Position numbers and translations under genes: made by a program
The notes under the pieces: model-generated
Told to the model about the DNA's origin: nothing
The model's input: the letters and a program-made list of their open reading frames with translations, nothing else
Database searches by the model: none
DNA from: Pseudomonas fluorescens
Lineage (GTDB): Bacteria; Pseudomonadota; Gammaproteobacteria; Pseudomonadales; Pseudomonadaceae
Direction of reading: 5' to 3'
DNA: 64,000 nucleotides
Assembly: GCF_902497785.1 (NCBI RefSeq)
Contig: NZ_CABVHK010000025.1
Span: 28,456 to 92,455, forward strand
Shown: in pieces, positions 26,072 to 34,801 of the stretch
Layout of the letters: each line of letters begins with the position of its first letter
Numbering within the stretch: the first letter of the stretch is position 1

Positions 26072-27331
26072 ATGGCAAACGTGCAAAGCGGCAAAATGAT
26101 CGTCGGTCTCGATATCGGCACCTCCAAGGTGGTGGCGCTGGTCGGCGAGGTCTCGGACGACGGCACGCTGGAAATCGTCGGGATCGGCACGCACCCGTCC
26201 CGCGGCCTGAAGAAAGGCGTGGTGGTGAACATCGAGTCCACCGTGCAATCGATTCAGCGCGCCATCGAAGAAGCGCAGCTGATGGCCGGTTGCCGGATCC
26301 ACTCGGCGTTCGTCGGCGTGGCCGGCAATCACATCCGCAGCCTGAACTCCCACGGCATCGTCGCGATTCGTGATCGTGAGGTCAGCTCGGCCGACCTTGA
26401 GCGCGTACTCGACGCTGCCCAGGCCGTCGCAATCCCGGCTGACCAGCGCGTGCTGCACACCCTGCCGCAGGATTACGTGATCGATAACCAGGAAGGCGTT
26501 CGCGAACCCCTGGGCATGTCCGGCGTACGCCTGGAAGCCAAGGTTCACGTGGTCACCTGCGCCGTCAACGCCGCACAGAACATTGAAAAATGCGTGCGTC
26601 GCTGCGGCCTGGAAATCGACGACATCATTCTCGAACAGCTTGCTTCCGCGTATTCGGTATTGACCGACGACGAGAAAGAGCTGGGCGTGTGCCTGGTGGA
26701 CATCGGCGGCGGCACCACCGACATCGCGATCTTCACCGAAGGCGCGATCCGTCACACCGCGGTGATCCCGATTGCCGGCGATCAAGTGACCAACGACATC
26801 GCCATGGCGTTGCGCACCCCGACCCAGTACGCCGAAGAAATCAAAATCCGCTACGCCTGCGCCCTGGCGAAACTGGCCGGTGCCGGTGAAACCATCAAGG
26901 TGCCAAGCGTTGGCGACCGTCCACCGCGCGAGCTGTCCCGTCAGGCCCTGGCCGAAGTGGTCGAGCCGCGTTACGACGAGCTGTTCACGCTGATCCAGGC
27001 CGAGCTGCGTCGCAGCGGCTACGAAGACTTGATCCCGGCCGGCATCGTGCTGACCGGTGGCACGTCGAAAATGGAAGGCGCCACTGAACTGGCCGAAGAG
27101 ATCTTCCACATGCCGGTGCGCCTGGGCGTTCCGCATGGCGTCAAAGGGCTGGACGACGTGGTCCGCAACCCGATTTATTCCACCGGCGTTGGCCTGTTGA
27201 TGTACGGCCTGCAGAAGCAGTCCGACGGGAATCTGTTCTCGGGCATCGGCAGCCGCGACAGCTACAGCAATGAAGAACCGAAAGCCGCCTTGCTCGATCG
27301 CATCAAGAGCTGGGTACAAGGCAATTTCTAA
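26072..27331 (+). CDS. ftsA: Cell division protein FtsA
   Basis: 419 residues. Actin-like ATPase that tethers FtsZ to the membrane and recruits the divisome. ATP-binding motifs: GLDIGTSKVVALVGEV (phosphate 1, about residues 11-26), CLVDIGGGTTDIAIF (phosphate 2) and VLTGGTSKMEGA (adenosine). The C-terminal DRIKSWVQGNF is the amphipathic membrane-targeting helix. It sits 15 nt after ftsQ with GAGGCAGG as ribosome site. Confidence 0.97.
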   Translation: MANVQSGKMIVGLDIGTSKVVALVGEVSDDGTLEIVGIGTHPSRGLKKGVVVNIESTVQSIQRAIEEAQLMAGCRIHSAFVGVAGNHIRSLNSHGIVAIRDREVSSADLERVLDAAQAVAIPADQRVLHTLPQDYVIDNQEGVREPLGMSGVRLEAKVHVVTCAVNAAQNIEKCVRRCGLEIDDIILEQLASAYSVLTDDEKELGVCLVDIGGGTTDIAIFTEGAIRHTAVIPIAGDQVTNDIAMALRTPTQYAEEIKIRYACALAKLAGAGETIKVPSVGDRPPRELSRQALAEVVEPRYDELFTLIQAELRRSGYEDLIPAGIVLTGGTSKMEGATELAEEIFHMPVRLGVPHGVKGLDDVVRNPIYSTGVGLLMYGLQKQSDGNLFSGIGSRDSYSNEEPKAALLDRIKSWVQGNF

Positions 27332-27402
27332 AAGCATTACCGCAGCACCGTTGTAGATACAGGCAGTAGGCGAAAAAACTAGAGAATCAAAGGAGAGGGA
27401 AA

Positions 27403-28596
27403 ATGTTCGAACTCGTAGACAACATCCCCGCAAGCCCGGTCATTAAAGTTATCGGTGTTGGCGGAGGCGGCGGCAACGCTGTCAATCACATGGTCAAGAG
27501 CAACATTGAAGGCGTTGAATTCATCTGCGCCAACACTGATGCCCAGGCGCTCAAGAGCATTGGCGCGCGGACCATCCTGCAACTGGGCACCGGCGTGACC
27601 AAAGGTCTCGGCGCTGGCGCCAACCCTGAAGTAGGTCGTCAGGCCGCTCTCGAAGATCGTGAGCGCATTGCCGAAGTCCTGCAGGGCACCAACATGGTGT
27701 TCATTACTACCGGCATGGGCGGTGGCACCGGTACCGGTGCTGCGCCGATCATTGCCGAAGTGGCCAAGGAAATGGGTATCCTCACCGTTGCGGTGGTGAC
27801 CCGTCCGTTCCCGTTCGAAGGTCGCAAGCGCATGCAGATCGCCGACGAAGGTATTCGTCTGCTGTCCGAAAGCGTCGACTCGTTGATCACCATTCCCAAC
27901 GAGAAGCTGCTGACCATCCTCGGTAAAGACGCCAGCCTGCTGTCGGCTTTCGCCAAGGCTGACGATGTACTGGCCGGTGCCGTTCGCGGTATCTCCGACA
28001 TCATCAAGCGTCCGGGCATGATCAACGTCGACTTTGCCGACGTGCGTACCGTGATGAGCGAAATGGGCATGGCGATGATGGGCACTGGCTGCGCCAGCGG
28101 TCCGAACCGTGCACGCGAGGCCACCGAAGCGGCCATTCGCAACCCGTTGCTCGAAGACGTGAACCTGCAAGGTGCACGCGGCATCCTGGTGAACATCACC
28201 GCCGGTCCTGACCTGTCCCTGGGTGAGTACTCCGACGTGGGTAGCATCATCGAAGCCTTCGCTTCCGAGCACGCCATGGTCAAGGTCGGTACCGTTATCG
28301 ATCCGGACATGCGCGACGAGCTGCACGTGACTGTGGTTGCCACCGGTCTGGGCGCGAAAATCGAGAAGCCTGTGAAGGTCATCGACAATACCGTTCACAC
28401 CTCGATGGCGTCGCAGCCGCAACAATCGGCCCCCGCTCGTCAGGATGCACCGGCGGTGAACTACCGTGATCTGGACCGTCCGACCGTCATGCGCAACCAG
28501 GCTCAGGCCGGTGCTGCGACTGCCGCGAAGATGAATCCACAGGATGACCTGGACTATCTGGACATCCCGGCCTTCCTGCGTCGTCAGGCCGATTAA
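27403..28596 (+). CDS. ftsZ: Cell division GTPase FtsZ
   Basis: 397 residues. Tubulin-like GTPase forming the Z ring. The tubulin signature GGGTGTG is at about residues 107-113, the N-terminal IGVGGGGGNAVNHMV binds nucleotide, and the T7-loop region NVDFADVRTVMSEMG gives the catalytic Asp. A variable linker (about 318-383, Gln/Ala-rich) precedes the conserved C-terminal peptide DDLDYLDIPAFLRRQAD that binds FtsA and ZipA. The 71-nt gap after ftsA is the largest since mraZ and may hold extra ftsZ promoters. Ribosome site AGGAGAGG. Confidence 0.98.
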   Translation: MFELVDNIPASPVIKVIGVGGGGGNAVNHMVKSNIEGVEFICANTDAQALKSIGARTILQLGTGVTKGLGAGANPEVGRQAALEDRERIAEVLQGTNMVFITTGMGGGTGTGAAPIIAEVAKEMGILTVAVVTRPFPFEGRKRMQIADEGIRLLSESVDSLITIPNEKLLTILGKDASLLSAFAKADDVLAGAVRGISDIIKRPGMINVDFADVRTVMSEMGMAMMGTGCASGPNRAREATEAAIRNPLLEDVNLQGARGILVNITAGPDLSLGEYSDVGSIIEAFASEHAMVKVGTVIDPDMRDELHVTVVATGLGAKIEKPVKVIDNTVHTSMASQPQQSAPARQDAPAVNYRDLDRPTVMRNQAQAGAATAAKMNPQDDLDYLDIPAFLRRQAD

Positions 28597-28627
28597 TGGA
28601 ATGTATCAGGGCTATGAAGGTGATTGG

Positions 28628-28656
28628 TGTTCAGCAAAGGTCTGGTCTGCTATCAT
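28628..28656 (+). promoter_or_regulatory. Candidate promoter for lpxC
   Basis: TATCAT (28651-28656) is a good -10; the best -35 at 17 nt is the weak TGTTCA (28628). It lies 52 nt before the lpxC start in a 112-nt gap after ftsZ. Confidence 0.35.
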
Positions 28657-28708
28657 CGCCAGCCTTTGTTGATACCAGTTCGCAATTTGCGCTGAAGCGG
28701 CCCAAGCC

Positions 28709-29620
28709 ATGATTAAACAACGCACACTGAAAAATATTATCCGTGCCACAGGTGTCGGCCTGCACTCCGGGGAGAAGGTTTACCTGACCCTCAAGCCTGC
28801 GCCTGTCGACACCGGCATTGTGTTTTGTCGTGCCGACCTCGACCCTGTGGTGCAGATTCCTGCCCGTGCGGAAAACGTTGGCGAAACCACAATGTCGACC
28901 ACACTGGTTAACGGTGACGTCAAAGTGGATACGGTGGAGCACTTGCTCTCGGCCATGGCTGGCCTGGGCATCGATAACGCCTACGTCGAGCTCTCCGCGT
29001 CCGAAGTCCCGATCATGGATGGTAGCGCTGGACCTTTCGTATTCCTGATTCAATCGGCCGGCCTGGAAGAACAGGACGCACCGAAGAAGTTCATCCGGAT
29101 CCTGCGGGAAGTGACAGTGGAAGACGGCGACAAGCGCGCCACTTTCGTCCCTTTCGAAGGCTTCAAGGTGAGTTTCGAGATCGATTTCGATCACCCGGTT
29201 TTCCGTAACCGCACACAAAGTGCAAGCGTGGATTTTTCCAGTACTTCGTTCGTAAAAGAAGTCAGCCGCGCCCGTACCTTTGGTTTCATGAGTGACATCG
29301 AGTACCTGCGCAAGCACAACCTCGCACTCGGCGGCAGCGTTGAAAACGCTATTGTGGTCGACGCGGATGGTGTACTGAACGAAGACGGCCTTCGCTATGA
29401 AGACGAATTCGTGAAGCACAAGATCCTCGATGCAATTGGTGACCTCTACCTGCTGGGCAATAGCCTGATTGGTGAGTTCAAGGGCTTCAAGTCCGGACAT
29501 GCATTGAACAACCAGCTGCTGCGCAAGTTGATTGAGCAGACAGATGCTTGGGAAGTCGTGACTTTCGAAGACGCCAGCACTGCACCGATCTCTTACATGC
29601 GTCCGGTTGCGGCGGTGTAA
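28709..29620 (+). CDS. lpxC: UDP-3-O-acyl-N-acetylglucosamine deacetylase
   Basis: 303 residues. Zinc amidase doing the committed step of lipid A synthesis. Zinc-binding histidines and aspartate appear as VEHLLSAMAGLGIDNAYVE (first His, about residue 78) and HKILDAIGDLYLLG (His and Asp, about 237-241). The late FKSGHALNNQLLR histidine (about 264) is the general acid. The N-terminus MIKQRTLKNIIRATGVGLHS is family-typical. It is the last gene of the dcw region, followed by a terminator. Confidence 0.97.
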   Translation: MIKQRTLKNIIRATGVGLHSGEKVYLTLKPAPVDTGIVFCRADLDPVVQIPARAENVGETTMSTTLVNGDVKVDTVEHLLSAMAGLGIDNAYVELSASEVPIMDGSAGPFVFLIQSAGLEEQDAPKKFIRILREVTVEDGDKRATFVPFEGFKVSFEIDFDHPVFRNRTQSASVDFSSTSFVKEVSRARTFGFMSDIEYLRKHNLALGGSVENAIVVDADGVLNEDGLRYEDEFVKHKILDAIGDLYLLGNSLIGEFKGFKSGHALNNQLLRKLIEQTDAWEVVTFEDASTAPISYMRPVAAV

Positions 29621-29642
29621 GTAAAAAACCTCTCTAGTTTTT

Positions 29643-29672
29643 AAAGGCTGCCCTCGGGTGGCCTTTTTTTAT
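29643..29672 (+). terminator. Rho-independent terminator after lpxC
   Basis: AAAGGC(TG)CCC-TC-GGG(TG)GCC followed by seven or more T residues, 23 nt after the lpxC stop. It closes the cluster begun at mraZ. Confidence 0.85.
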
Positions 29673-29708
29673 GTCTGCGGGAAAGTGATGTGACGCATGT
29701 TCTGGCCT

Positions 29709-29800
29709 CATCGCGGGCAAGCCCGGCTCCCACAGGTATTGCGGTGTACGCGGATCTGCGGCAAACGCAAAACTTGTGGGAGCCGGGCTTGCCCGCGATG
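29709..29800. repeat. REP-type inverted pair (family 2)
   Basis: CATCGCGGGCAAGCCCGGCT (from 29709) and the inverted AGCCGGGCTTGCCCGCGATG (to 29800) are perfect partners around a 37-nt centre. It fills the gap between convergent lpxC and the diguanylate cyclase gene. The core relates to the repeats at 31379, 39903, 43581, 48264 and 51584. Confidence 0.85.
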
Positions 29801-29823
29801 GGGCCGGCTGCCACAGCAAAAAA

Positions 29824-31326
29824 TCACGGCGCAGCCACCACCCGATTCCGTCCACTTTCCTTCGCCTGATACAGCGCCTTGTCCGCTGCAAACAGCAATT
29901 GCTCAAGGCTGGTCTCGGTGCTCGTGGTCCACGTGCTAATGCCGATACTGACAGTAATCGGTGATTCAACACCCGCCACAAACGGCAACTGCTCCACCGC
30001 AACGCGAATATGTTCGGCAATCTGCTGCGCCCCCGCGCTGTCTGTTTCTCCGAGGATCACCGAAAATTCCTCACCGCCGTAACGGGCGACCAGGTCCGCC
30101 GGTCGCCGCACGTTCTCGGCGATCACCCTGGCCAGCGCGCGCAGTGCATCGTCGCCAGCCTGATGGCCGTGCTGATCGTTAAAGGCCTTGAAGTGGTCGG
30201 CGTCGATCATCAGCACCGACAGCGGTTTGCCGGAGCGTTGCGCGCGAAACCATTCATGGCGCAGGGTCTGATCCAGCATTCGGCGGTTGGCCACGCCGGT
30301 CAGGGCATCGGTGGCGGCCAGTTGCGCCAGGCCCTGCTCGGCGTTGTGGCGCAGGCGCAGTTCCCGGCACAGCAACGCACTGAGCCAGAGCAGGCCGATG
30401 CACAACACGCCGGTGGCACCGCTGATCACGATCGCCGTGCGCTTCCACGCGGCAAACACGTCGTTGCCGGACAGCGCGACGATCACCGTCAATGGCAGGT
30501 TGCCGACCCGGGAGAAGGTATACAAACGCTGCAGATGGTTGATGCTCGACACGCTGTCGAAGCTGCCACTGCCCTCGCGCAGGATGCGCTGGACATTGGG
30601 TCGGTTGGCGAAGCTTTTGCCGATCGAGTCATTTTCCAGGTGCGGCTTTTGTGCCAGCAGGATGCCGTCGTCGTTGATGATCGACAGGGCGCTGTCGGTT
30701 CCGATGTTCAGGCTGTTGAATAACTGGTCGAAGTAGTTCAGGCGCATCGACGCCACGGCGACCCCGAGAAATTCACCCGTGGCCGAAGAAATGCGTCGGC
30801 TGAAGCTGATGCGCCATTCGTCGTTGCCTTCGCAATCGCAACGGAGCTTGAAGGGCCGGCTGATGTACATGCCGGTGTCGTGTTTGAAGGCGTGCGCGAG
30901 GAAGTAGTCGCGATCGGCAAAGTTACCTGGCTTGGGTTCGACGAGCGACGAGTCGGCGAGCACCCCGCCATGCTTGTCCAGCAACAAAACATCGCCCTTG
31001 AAGCGCGCCGTGGTGGAGCGGTCGAACAGCACCAGATGACGGACCTGCGGTGAAGCCTGTTTCAGGTCGTCGCGTTGCGAAGCGGCAATCAGGCCTTGCA
31101 GGGTCAGGTCGTAGAGTTCGACGGTGCGCAACACATCGGCGTTGATCAGCTGGGCAATCGTGGTGGCGCTGCGGGTGGCGGCCTGCTGGGCGTTGGCGTG
31201 TTCGCGGATCAGCAGAAAGGTGACGATGCCGAGAATCGCAATGACCGTCAGCGAGCTGCCGAGGATCACCATGAGCTCCGGGCGGCCGGTCTTGCCTGAA
31301 AGGTGGGGCGGGCGGCTCGCGGGCAT
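29824..31326 (-). CDS. Membrane diguanylate cyclase with periplasmic dCache-type sensor
   Basis: 500 residues. Two membrane segments (about residues 17-38 and 295-315) flank a periplasmic PDC/dCache-like region (FADRDYFLAHAFKHDTGMYI, RISFSRRISSATGEFLGVAV). A C-terminal GGDEF domain follows, with the active-site sequence RYGGEEFSVIL (about residue 424), so it should make cyclic-di-GMP in response to an external ligand. The start is uncertain: ATG at 31326 is preferred over a TTG at 31371, which is next to a REP element. It is transcribed alone; neighbours give no clue to the ligand. I do not see an obvious RxxD inhibitory site just before GGEEF, so product inhibition may be absent. Confidence 0.9.
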   Translation of the reverse strand: MPASRPPHLSGKTGRPELMVILGSSLTVIAILGIVTFLLIREHANAQQAATRSATTIAQLINADVLRTVELYDLTLQGLIAASQRDDLKQASPQVRHLVLFDRSTTARFKGDVLLLDKHGGVLADSSLVEPKPGNFADRDYFLAHAFKHDTGMYISRPFKLRCDCEGNDEWRISFSRRISSATGEFLGVAVASMRLNYFDQLFNSLNIGTDSALSIINDDGILLAQKPHLENDSIGKSFANRPNVQRILREGSGSFDSVSSINHLQRLYTFSRVGNLPLTVIVALSGNDVFAAWKRTAIVISGATGVLCIGLLWLSALLCRELRLRHNAEQGLAQLAATDALTGVANRRMLDQTLRHEWFRAQRSGKPLSVLMIDADHFKAFNDQHGHQAGDDALRALARVIAENVRRPADLVARYGGEEFSVILGETDSAGAQQIAEHIRVAVEQLPFVAGVESPITVSIGISTWTTSTETSLEQLLFAADKALYQAKESGRNRVVAAP

Positions 31327-31378
31327 GGGGAAGATGTCTGCTTGAGGAGCAAAAAGGCCAAGCGCGCTCAATGCCCGT

Positions 31379-31480
31379 TGTAGGAGCGAGCTTGCTCGCG
31401 ATGGACGTTAACGATAATGCGTGCTTTCTGATTGACCGCGCCGCTCTAGAGTCCATCGCGAGCAGGCTCGCTCCCACAGG
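31379..31480. repeat. REP-type inverted pair (family 2)
   Basis: TAGGAGCGAGCTTGCTCGCG with flanking GATGG (31379-31404) pairs with CCATCGCGAGCAGGCTCGCT (31453-31480). It lies between the oprD-like stop and the cyclase start, both on the minus strand. Confidence 0.85.
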
Positions 31481-31498
31481 GCCTTTACTTATTCAAGC

Positions 31499-32818
31499 TT
31501 AGAAGACATTGAGCGGGTAGTCGAAGATCACCCGGTATTCATCGGTGTCCTGATCCAGCGCGCCGTAGCCATTGCCGCCACGGTTGGTCGCCCATTGCAG
31601 GCGCACCGCCAGATCTTTGGTCTGGCCGCCCTGGACCACATACTTGAGGTCGATGTCGCGTTCCCAGTGTTGGGCGTTCTTGCCGTCGGCGCTGTACCAC
31701 GAGGCGTAACCCAGGCTGTTCGGGTCAACCCGGGTCAGGTCCAGTTCGCCGCGGGAGTAGGAAAGCGACGAAGTGAGGCCGGGTAGGCCAAGTCCGACAA
31801 AGTCGTAGGCGTACTTGAGTTTCCACGAGCGTTCATTCGGACCATTGAAGTCGGAATACTGCTGGGAGTTGTCGAGGAATACGCTGTCGCCCTGGCTGAT
31901 GTAGTCGAACGGCGTGTTGCCGTTGACCCGCTGGTAAGCGGCCGTGACGCTGTGGTTGCCCACGCCCACGGTGAAATGCAGGCTGTAGGTGTTGTTGTCG
32001 ATGTGGCCCAGCAGCGCATCGCCGGTGTCTTGCGTGTGATAGACGTGCAGGCCCGGGTTGAAGCTGACCAGATCGTTCAGCGCGTAGGTGTAATCCAGGT
32101 CGTAGTAGTACTGGTTCCAGATGTCCTTCAATTCGGCGGCGTACACGCTGCTGGTCAGTCCTGGCAGACCGCTCCAGACCACGCCCGCCCAGTTCAGGTG
32201 CCGGCTTTCATCGCCCTCCGCGAGGCTGCCATACGAGGTGCCGATTCGGGTGTGGCCGCTCTGGTTGTACGGCTTGGTGAAACTCGCCTGGCCGCCTTCA
32301 ATCAGCAAGCCGTCAACGCTGTGGTTGGTCAGGCTCACGCCGCGAAAGGTCTGCGGCAGCATGCGCGTCTCGCCACCGGCGATCACCGGATTGGTGAGGA
32401 ACAGGTCGCCGGCCTTCAACTCAGTGTCGAACGCACGCATTTTCAGCGTGCCGCCGGCCGTCGAAAACGACCCCGGCGCTTTGCCGTTGCCATCGCCGTT
32501 CGGCAGGAGGCTTGAGTTATCAGTGCCGCCACCGCCGTCGAGCTTGAGCCCGAGCATGGCGTGGGCATCGACGCCGAAACCGACGGTGCCTTCGGTGAAT
32601 CCCGATTCGAAAATGCCGAGAAAGCCCTGGCCCCATTCAATGTTGTCGTCCGCCTGCTGCATGCGATTGCGGTTCATGTAGTAGTTGCGAAGGTTGAGAT
32701 TGAGGCTTGAACCTTCGACAAAACCCTCGTGCCGGGTGTCATCGGCGGCGTGGGCGGTGATCGACATCGTTGCGCTGATTGCAATGAACAGGGGGCTGAA
32801 ACTGAGAGGGAAACGCAC
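31499..32818 (-). CDS. OprD-family outer-membrane porin
   Basis: 439 residues. A signal peptide (about residues 1-24, ending ITAHA) is followed by ADDTRHEGFVEGSSLNLNLR, the standard mature N-terminus of OprD/OccD-OccK porins, and a run of amphipathic beta strands ending in an aromatic residue (DYPLNVF). The family forms 18-strand monomeric channels for small carboxylates, amino acids or peptides. The substrate is not predictable here; no linked transporter or catabolic gene is adjacent. The GTG at 32818 is chosen because it gives a proper signal peptide with AAGGAG upstream; a TTG at 32842 would add eight polar residues. Confidence 0.88.
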   Translation of the reverse strand: MRFPLSFSPLFIAISATMSITAHAADDTRHEGFVEGSSLNLNLRNYYMNRNRMQQADDNIEWGQGFLGIFESGFTEGTVGFGVDAHAMLGLKLDGGGGTDNSSLLPNGDGNGKAPGSFSTAGGTLKMRAFDTELKAGDLFLTNPVIAGGETRMLPQTFRGVSLTNHSVDGLLIEGGQASFTKPYNQSGHTRIGTSYGSLAEGDESRHLNWAGVVWSGLPGLTSSVYAAELKDIWNQYYYDLDYTYALNDLVSFNPGLHVYHTQDTGDALLGHIDNNTYSLHFTVGVGNHSVTAAYQRVNGNTPFDYISQGDSVFLDNSQQYSDFNGPNERSWKLKYAYDFVGLGLPGLTSSLSYSRGELDLTRVDPNSLGYASWYSADGKNAQHWERDIDLKYVVQGGQTKDLAVRLQWATNRGGNGYGALDQDTDEYRVIFDYPLNVF

Positions 32819-32917
32819 TAGCGGTAAAGCTCCTTGGGTCAACTGAGCACTTCACTGTTTTGAAATGCGGGATGTTTCTTGTCAGGGGAGACGAACCGGA
32901 CGGCGTTTGAACCACAA

Positions 32918-32946
32918 CAAAAAAAAGCCGCTGACAGCAGCGGCTT
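32918..32946 (-). terminator. Terminator of the small secreted-protein gene
   Basis: Read on the minus strand: AAGCCGCTG-CTGT-CAGCGGCTT followed by a T-run (the A-run at 32919-32928 on the plus strand). It lies 70 nt beyond the stop of the gene at 33015-33239 and ahead of the porin gene, so these are separate transcripts. Confidence 0.85.
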
Positions 32947-33014
32947 AGAAGACAACTTTTTATCAGGAAGAGCCGAAGAAAAGTGTCGAGGGAAACAGAG
33001 GTGATTCAGAGTGA

Positions 33015-33239
33015 TCAGCTATCTTTCTCGACCAGCGGCTGGGTCTGGGAGTTCGACGCTTGAGGGGTTTGCGCAGCGTCCTGGGCCTTGGCCGTCATTT
33101 CGCTTTGAAGCTCTTCGAACGCTGCGGCGCGTGCAGCGTTTTGCGCGACAAACGTCTGCGATTCTTCGGCAACGGCGAACGGAGAGAGGAACAGTGAGGA
33201 CAAAACGAACGCGCTGGCAATACCCATAGTGTTGGACAT
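33015..33239 (-). CDS. Small secreted protein of unknown function
   Basis: 74 residues. It begins MSNTMGIASAFVLSSLFLSP and has a signal peptide likely cleaved after AVA (about residue 26). The mature part is about 48 residues, Ala/Gln/Glu/Ser-rich, hydrophilic and without cysteine, probably one helix followed by a disordered tail (PQASNSQTQPLVEKDS). An AGAAGG ribosome site and a strong own terminator support that it is a real, separately transcribed gene. I do not recognise a family; a longer frame open upstream to 33440 runs into a REP element and is not used. Confidence 0.7.
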   Translation of the reverse strand: MSNTMGIASAFVLSSLFLSPFAVAEESQTFVAQNAARAAAFEELQSEMTAKAQDAAQTPQASNSQTQPLVEKDS

Positions 33240-33345
33240 CTTTAAAACCTTCTTGCTTGGCAAGTGCTGTTTGGTGCGGCAACGATAAGGAACTTGGCCG
33301 ATGAGAAACAGCGCCGATACAAGAAATGACTGTTGCAGAAAAAGC

Positions 33346-33421
33346 AAAGATCGCAGCCTGCGGCAGATCCTGCAGAGGAACACATCCCAAATGCAGGAGC
33401 TGGCGCAGCCTGCGATCTTTT
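33346..33421. repeat. REP-type inverted pair (family 1)
   Basis: AAAGATCGCAGCCTGCGGCA (33346) and its partner ending GCCTGCGATCTTTT at 33421, with a few mismatches. It lies between the small secreted-protein gene and the sensor kinase stop. Confidence 0.8.
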
Positions 33422-33436
33422 GACGGTCCCGTCTCG

Positions 33437-34801
33437 TCACACAGGCAGGTGAATGCCAAAGGTATTCATGCCCTGATCACTGCGCACAAACACATCCCCG
33501 CCATGCATCAGCGCAATCGCCTTGACGATCGCCAGCCCCAGACCATGGTTGTTGCCGCTGTTACTGCGTGACGCATCGACCCGATAAAAACGCTCGAACA
33601 ACCGTGGCAAATGTTCGTTGGCAATCGGCGATCCCGGATTGGCGACACCGATGCTGACTTGGTGCTCTTCGACCTCAATGCGCACCTGAATCACTTGCCC
33701 CGGCGCGGTATGTTGCACCGCGTTGCTCAGCAGGTTGATCAGCGCCCGGCGCAGGTGCGCGATCTCGATCCGCACCTGCGCATCACCGCTGACCTGCACC
33801 TGAACCTGCGCGTCTTCAAGGATGAAATCCAGATACTCCAATGTCGTCGCCACTTCATCGGCCAGCGAGGTGGCAGTCAATTTGGTCGCCTTGCTGCCCT
33901 GGTCCGCGCTGGCGAGAAACAGCATGTCATTGATGATCGAACGCAGCCGTTCCAGCTCTTCGAGATTGGATTGCAGCACCTCGAAATAGTGTTCCGCCGA
34001 ACGCCCGCGCGTCAGCGCCACCTGGGTCTGGCCGATCAGGTTGGTCAGCGGCGAGCGCAGTTCGTGGGCAACATCGGCATTAAACGACTCAAGCCTGGAG
34101 TACGCCTGTTCGACTCTTTCCAGGGTGGAGTTGAACGAGTTGACGAACTGATTGAGCTCAGGCGGCAACGACGCCAGACGCAAGCGCCCGGAGCGTAACG
34201 GCGGTGCCAGTCGCTGGGCTTCCTGGGACAATTTGATCAACGGCTTGAGGCCGATTCGCGCCACCCAATAACCCAGCGCCGAGGCCAATAGCACGCCGAC
34301 AATCGCCAGGCTGATCAGGGCGATCAGCAGATGATGCTGGGTCTGGAAAAACGTCTCGGTGTCGATACCGATCATGAAGCGCAAAGGCGGTCGTTGATCC
34401 TTGGCCGGGAACTGGCTGACCAGCACTTTCATCGGGTAAGGCTGATCCGGCAGCTGCAAGTCGCGCATGCCCAGCGGCCCTGCAGCGAAGGCGCGGATCT
34501 GCGGCGTGAGGTTGCCGTATTCGTAGTGCGGATCGCCACTGATGATCCAGAAACTGATGCGCTTGTCTTCTTCGCCGAGCAGCTTGAGCTTGTTGTTGAT
34601 CTTCACCCAATGCTCCGGCGTGCCGTAGCGGCCGACAGTGGATTCGAGCACGCTGTAGCGCGCGTCCAGCTCGGCTTCGGGCAGCAGACCCAGGCCCTTG
34701 TCGACCTGCTGATACAGCGCCCAGCCGATCAACAGAAACACCAGCAGCGCCACCAGCGTGAACATTCCACTCAGGCGCAGGGCAATCGAATTACTGGACA
34801 C
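33437..34801 (-). CDS. Sensor histidine kinase of the CusS/CopS/IrlS family
   Basis: 454 residues. Membrane segment 1 (about 13-33), a periplasmic domain of about 130 residues, membrane segment 2 (about 160-185), HAMP, then the H-box FNADVAHELRSPLTNLIGQ (His about 248) and the HATPase domain with N-box LINLLSNAVQHT and G-box NHGLGLAIVKA. The family mostly senses copper, silver or related metals. The likely GTG start (34801; another at 34804) overlaps the response-regulator stop, giving coupled translation. Genes for an RND pump lie directly upstream on the same strand, so it may control efflux; the signal is not known. Confidence 0.88.
   Translation of the reverse strand: MSSNSIALRLSGMFTLVALLVFLLIGWALYQQVDKGLGLLPEAELDARYSVLESTVGRYGTPEHWVKINNKLKLLGEEDKRISFWIISGDPHYEYGNLTPQIRAFAAGPLGMRDLQLPDQPYPMKVLVSQFPAKDQRPPLRFMIGIDTETFFQTQHHLLIALISLAIVGVLLASALGYWVARIGLKPLIKLSQEAQRLAPPLRSGRLRLASLPPELNQFVNSFNSTLERVEQAYSRLESFNADVAHELRSPLTNLIGQTQVALTRGRSAEHYFEVLQSNLEELERLRSIINDMLFLASADQGSKATKLTATSLADEVATTLEYLDFILEDAQVQVQVSGDAQVRIEIAHLRRALINLLSNAVQHTAPGQVIQVRIEVEEHQVSIGVANPGSPIANEHLPRLFERFYRVDASRSNSGNNHGLGLAIVKAIALMHGGDVFVRSDQGMNTFGIHLPV

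Noticed and set aside
25202..27433. A 743-codon open frame on the minus strand
   Set aside because: Antisense to ftsQ and ftsA; no protein motif and biased low-complexity composition.
33240..33440. N-terminal extension of the small secreted protein to 141 residues
   Set aside because: The extension crosses a REP element and would bury the signal peptide; the internal ATG at 33239 has a good ribosome site.
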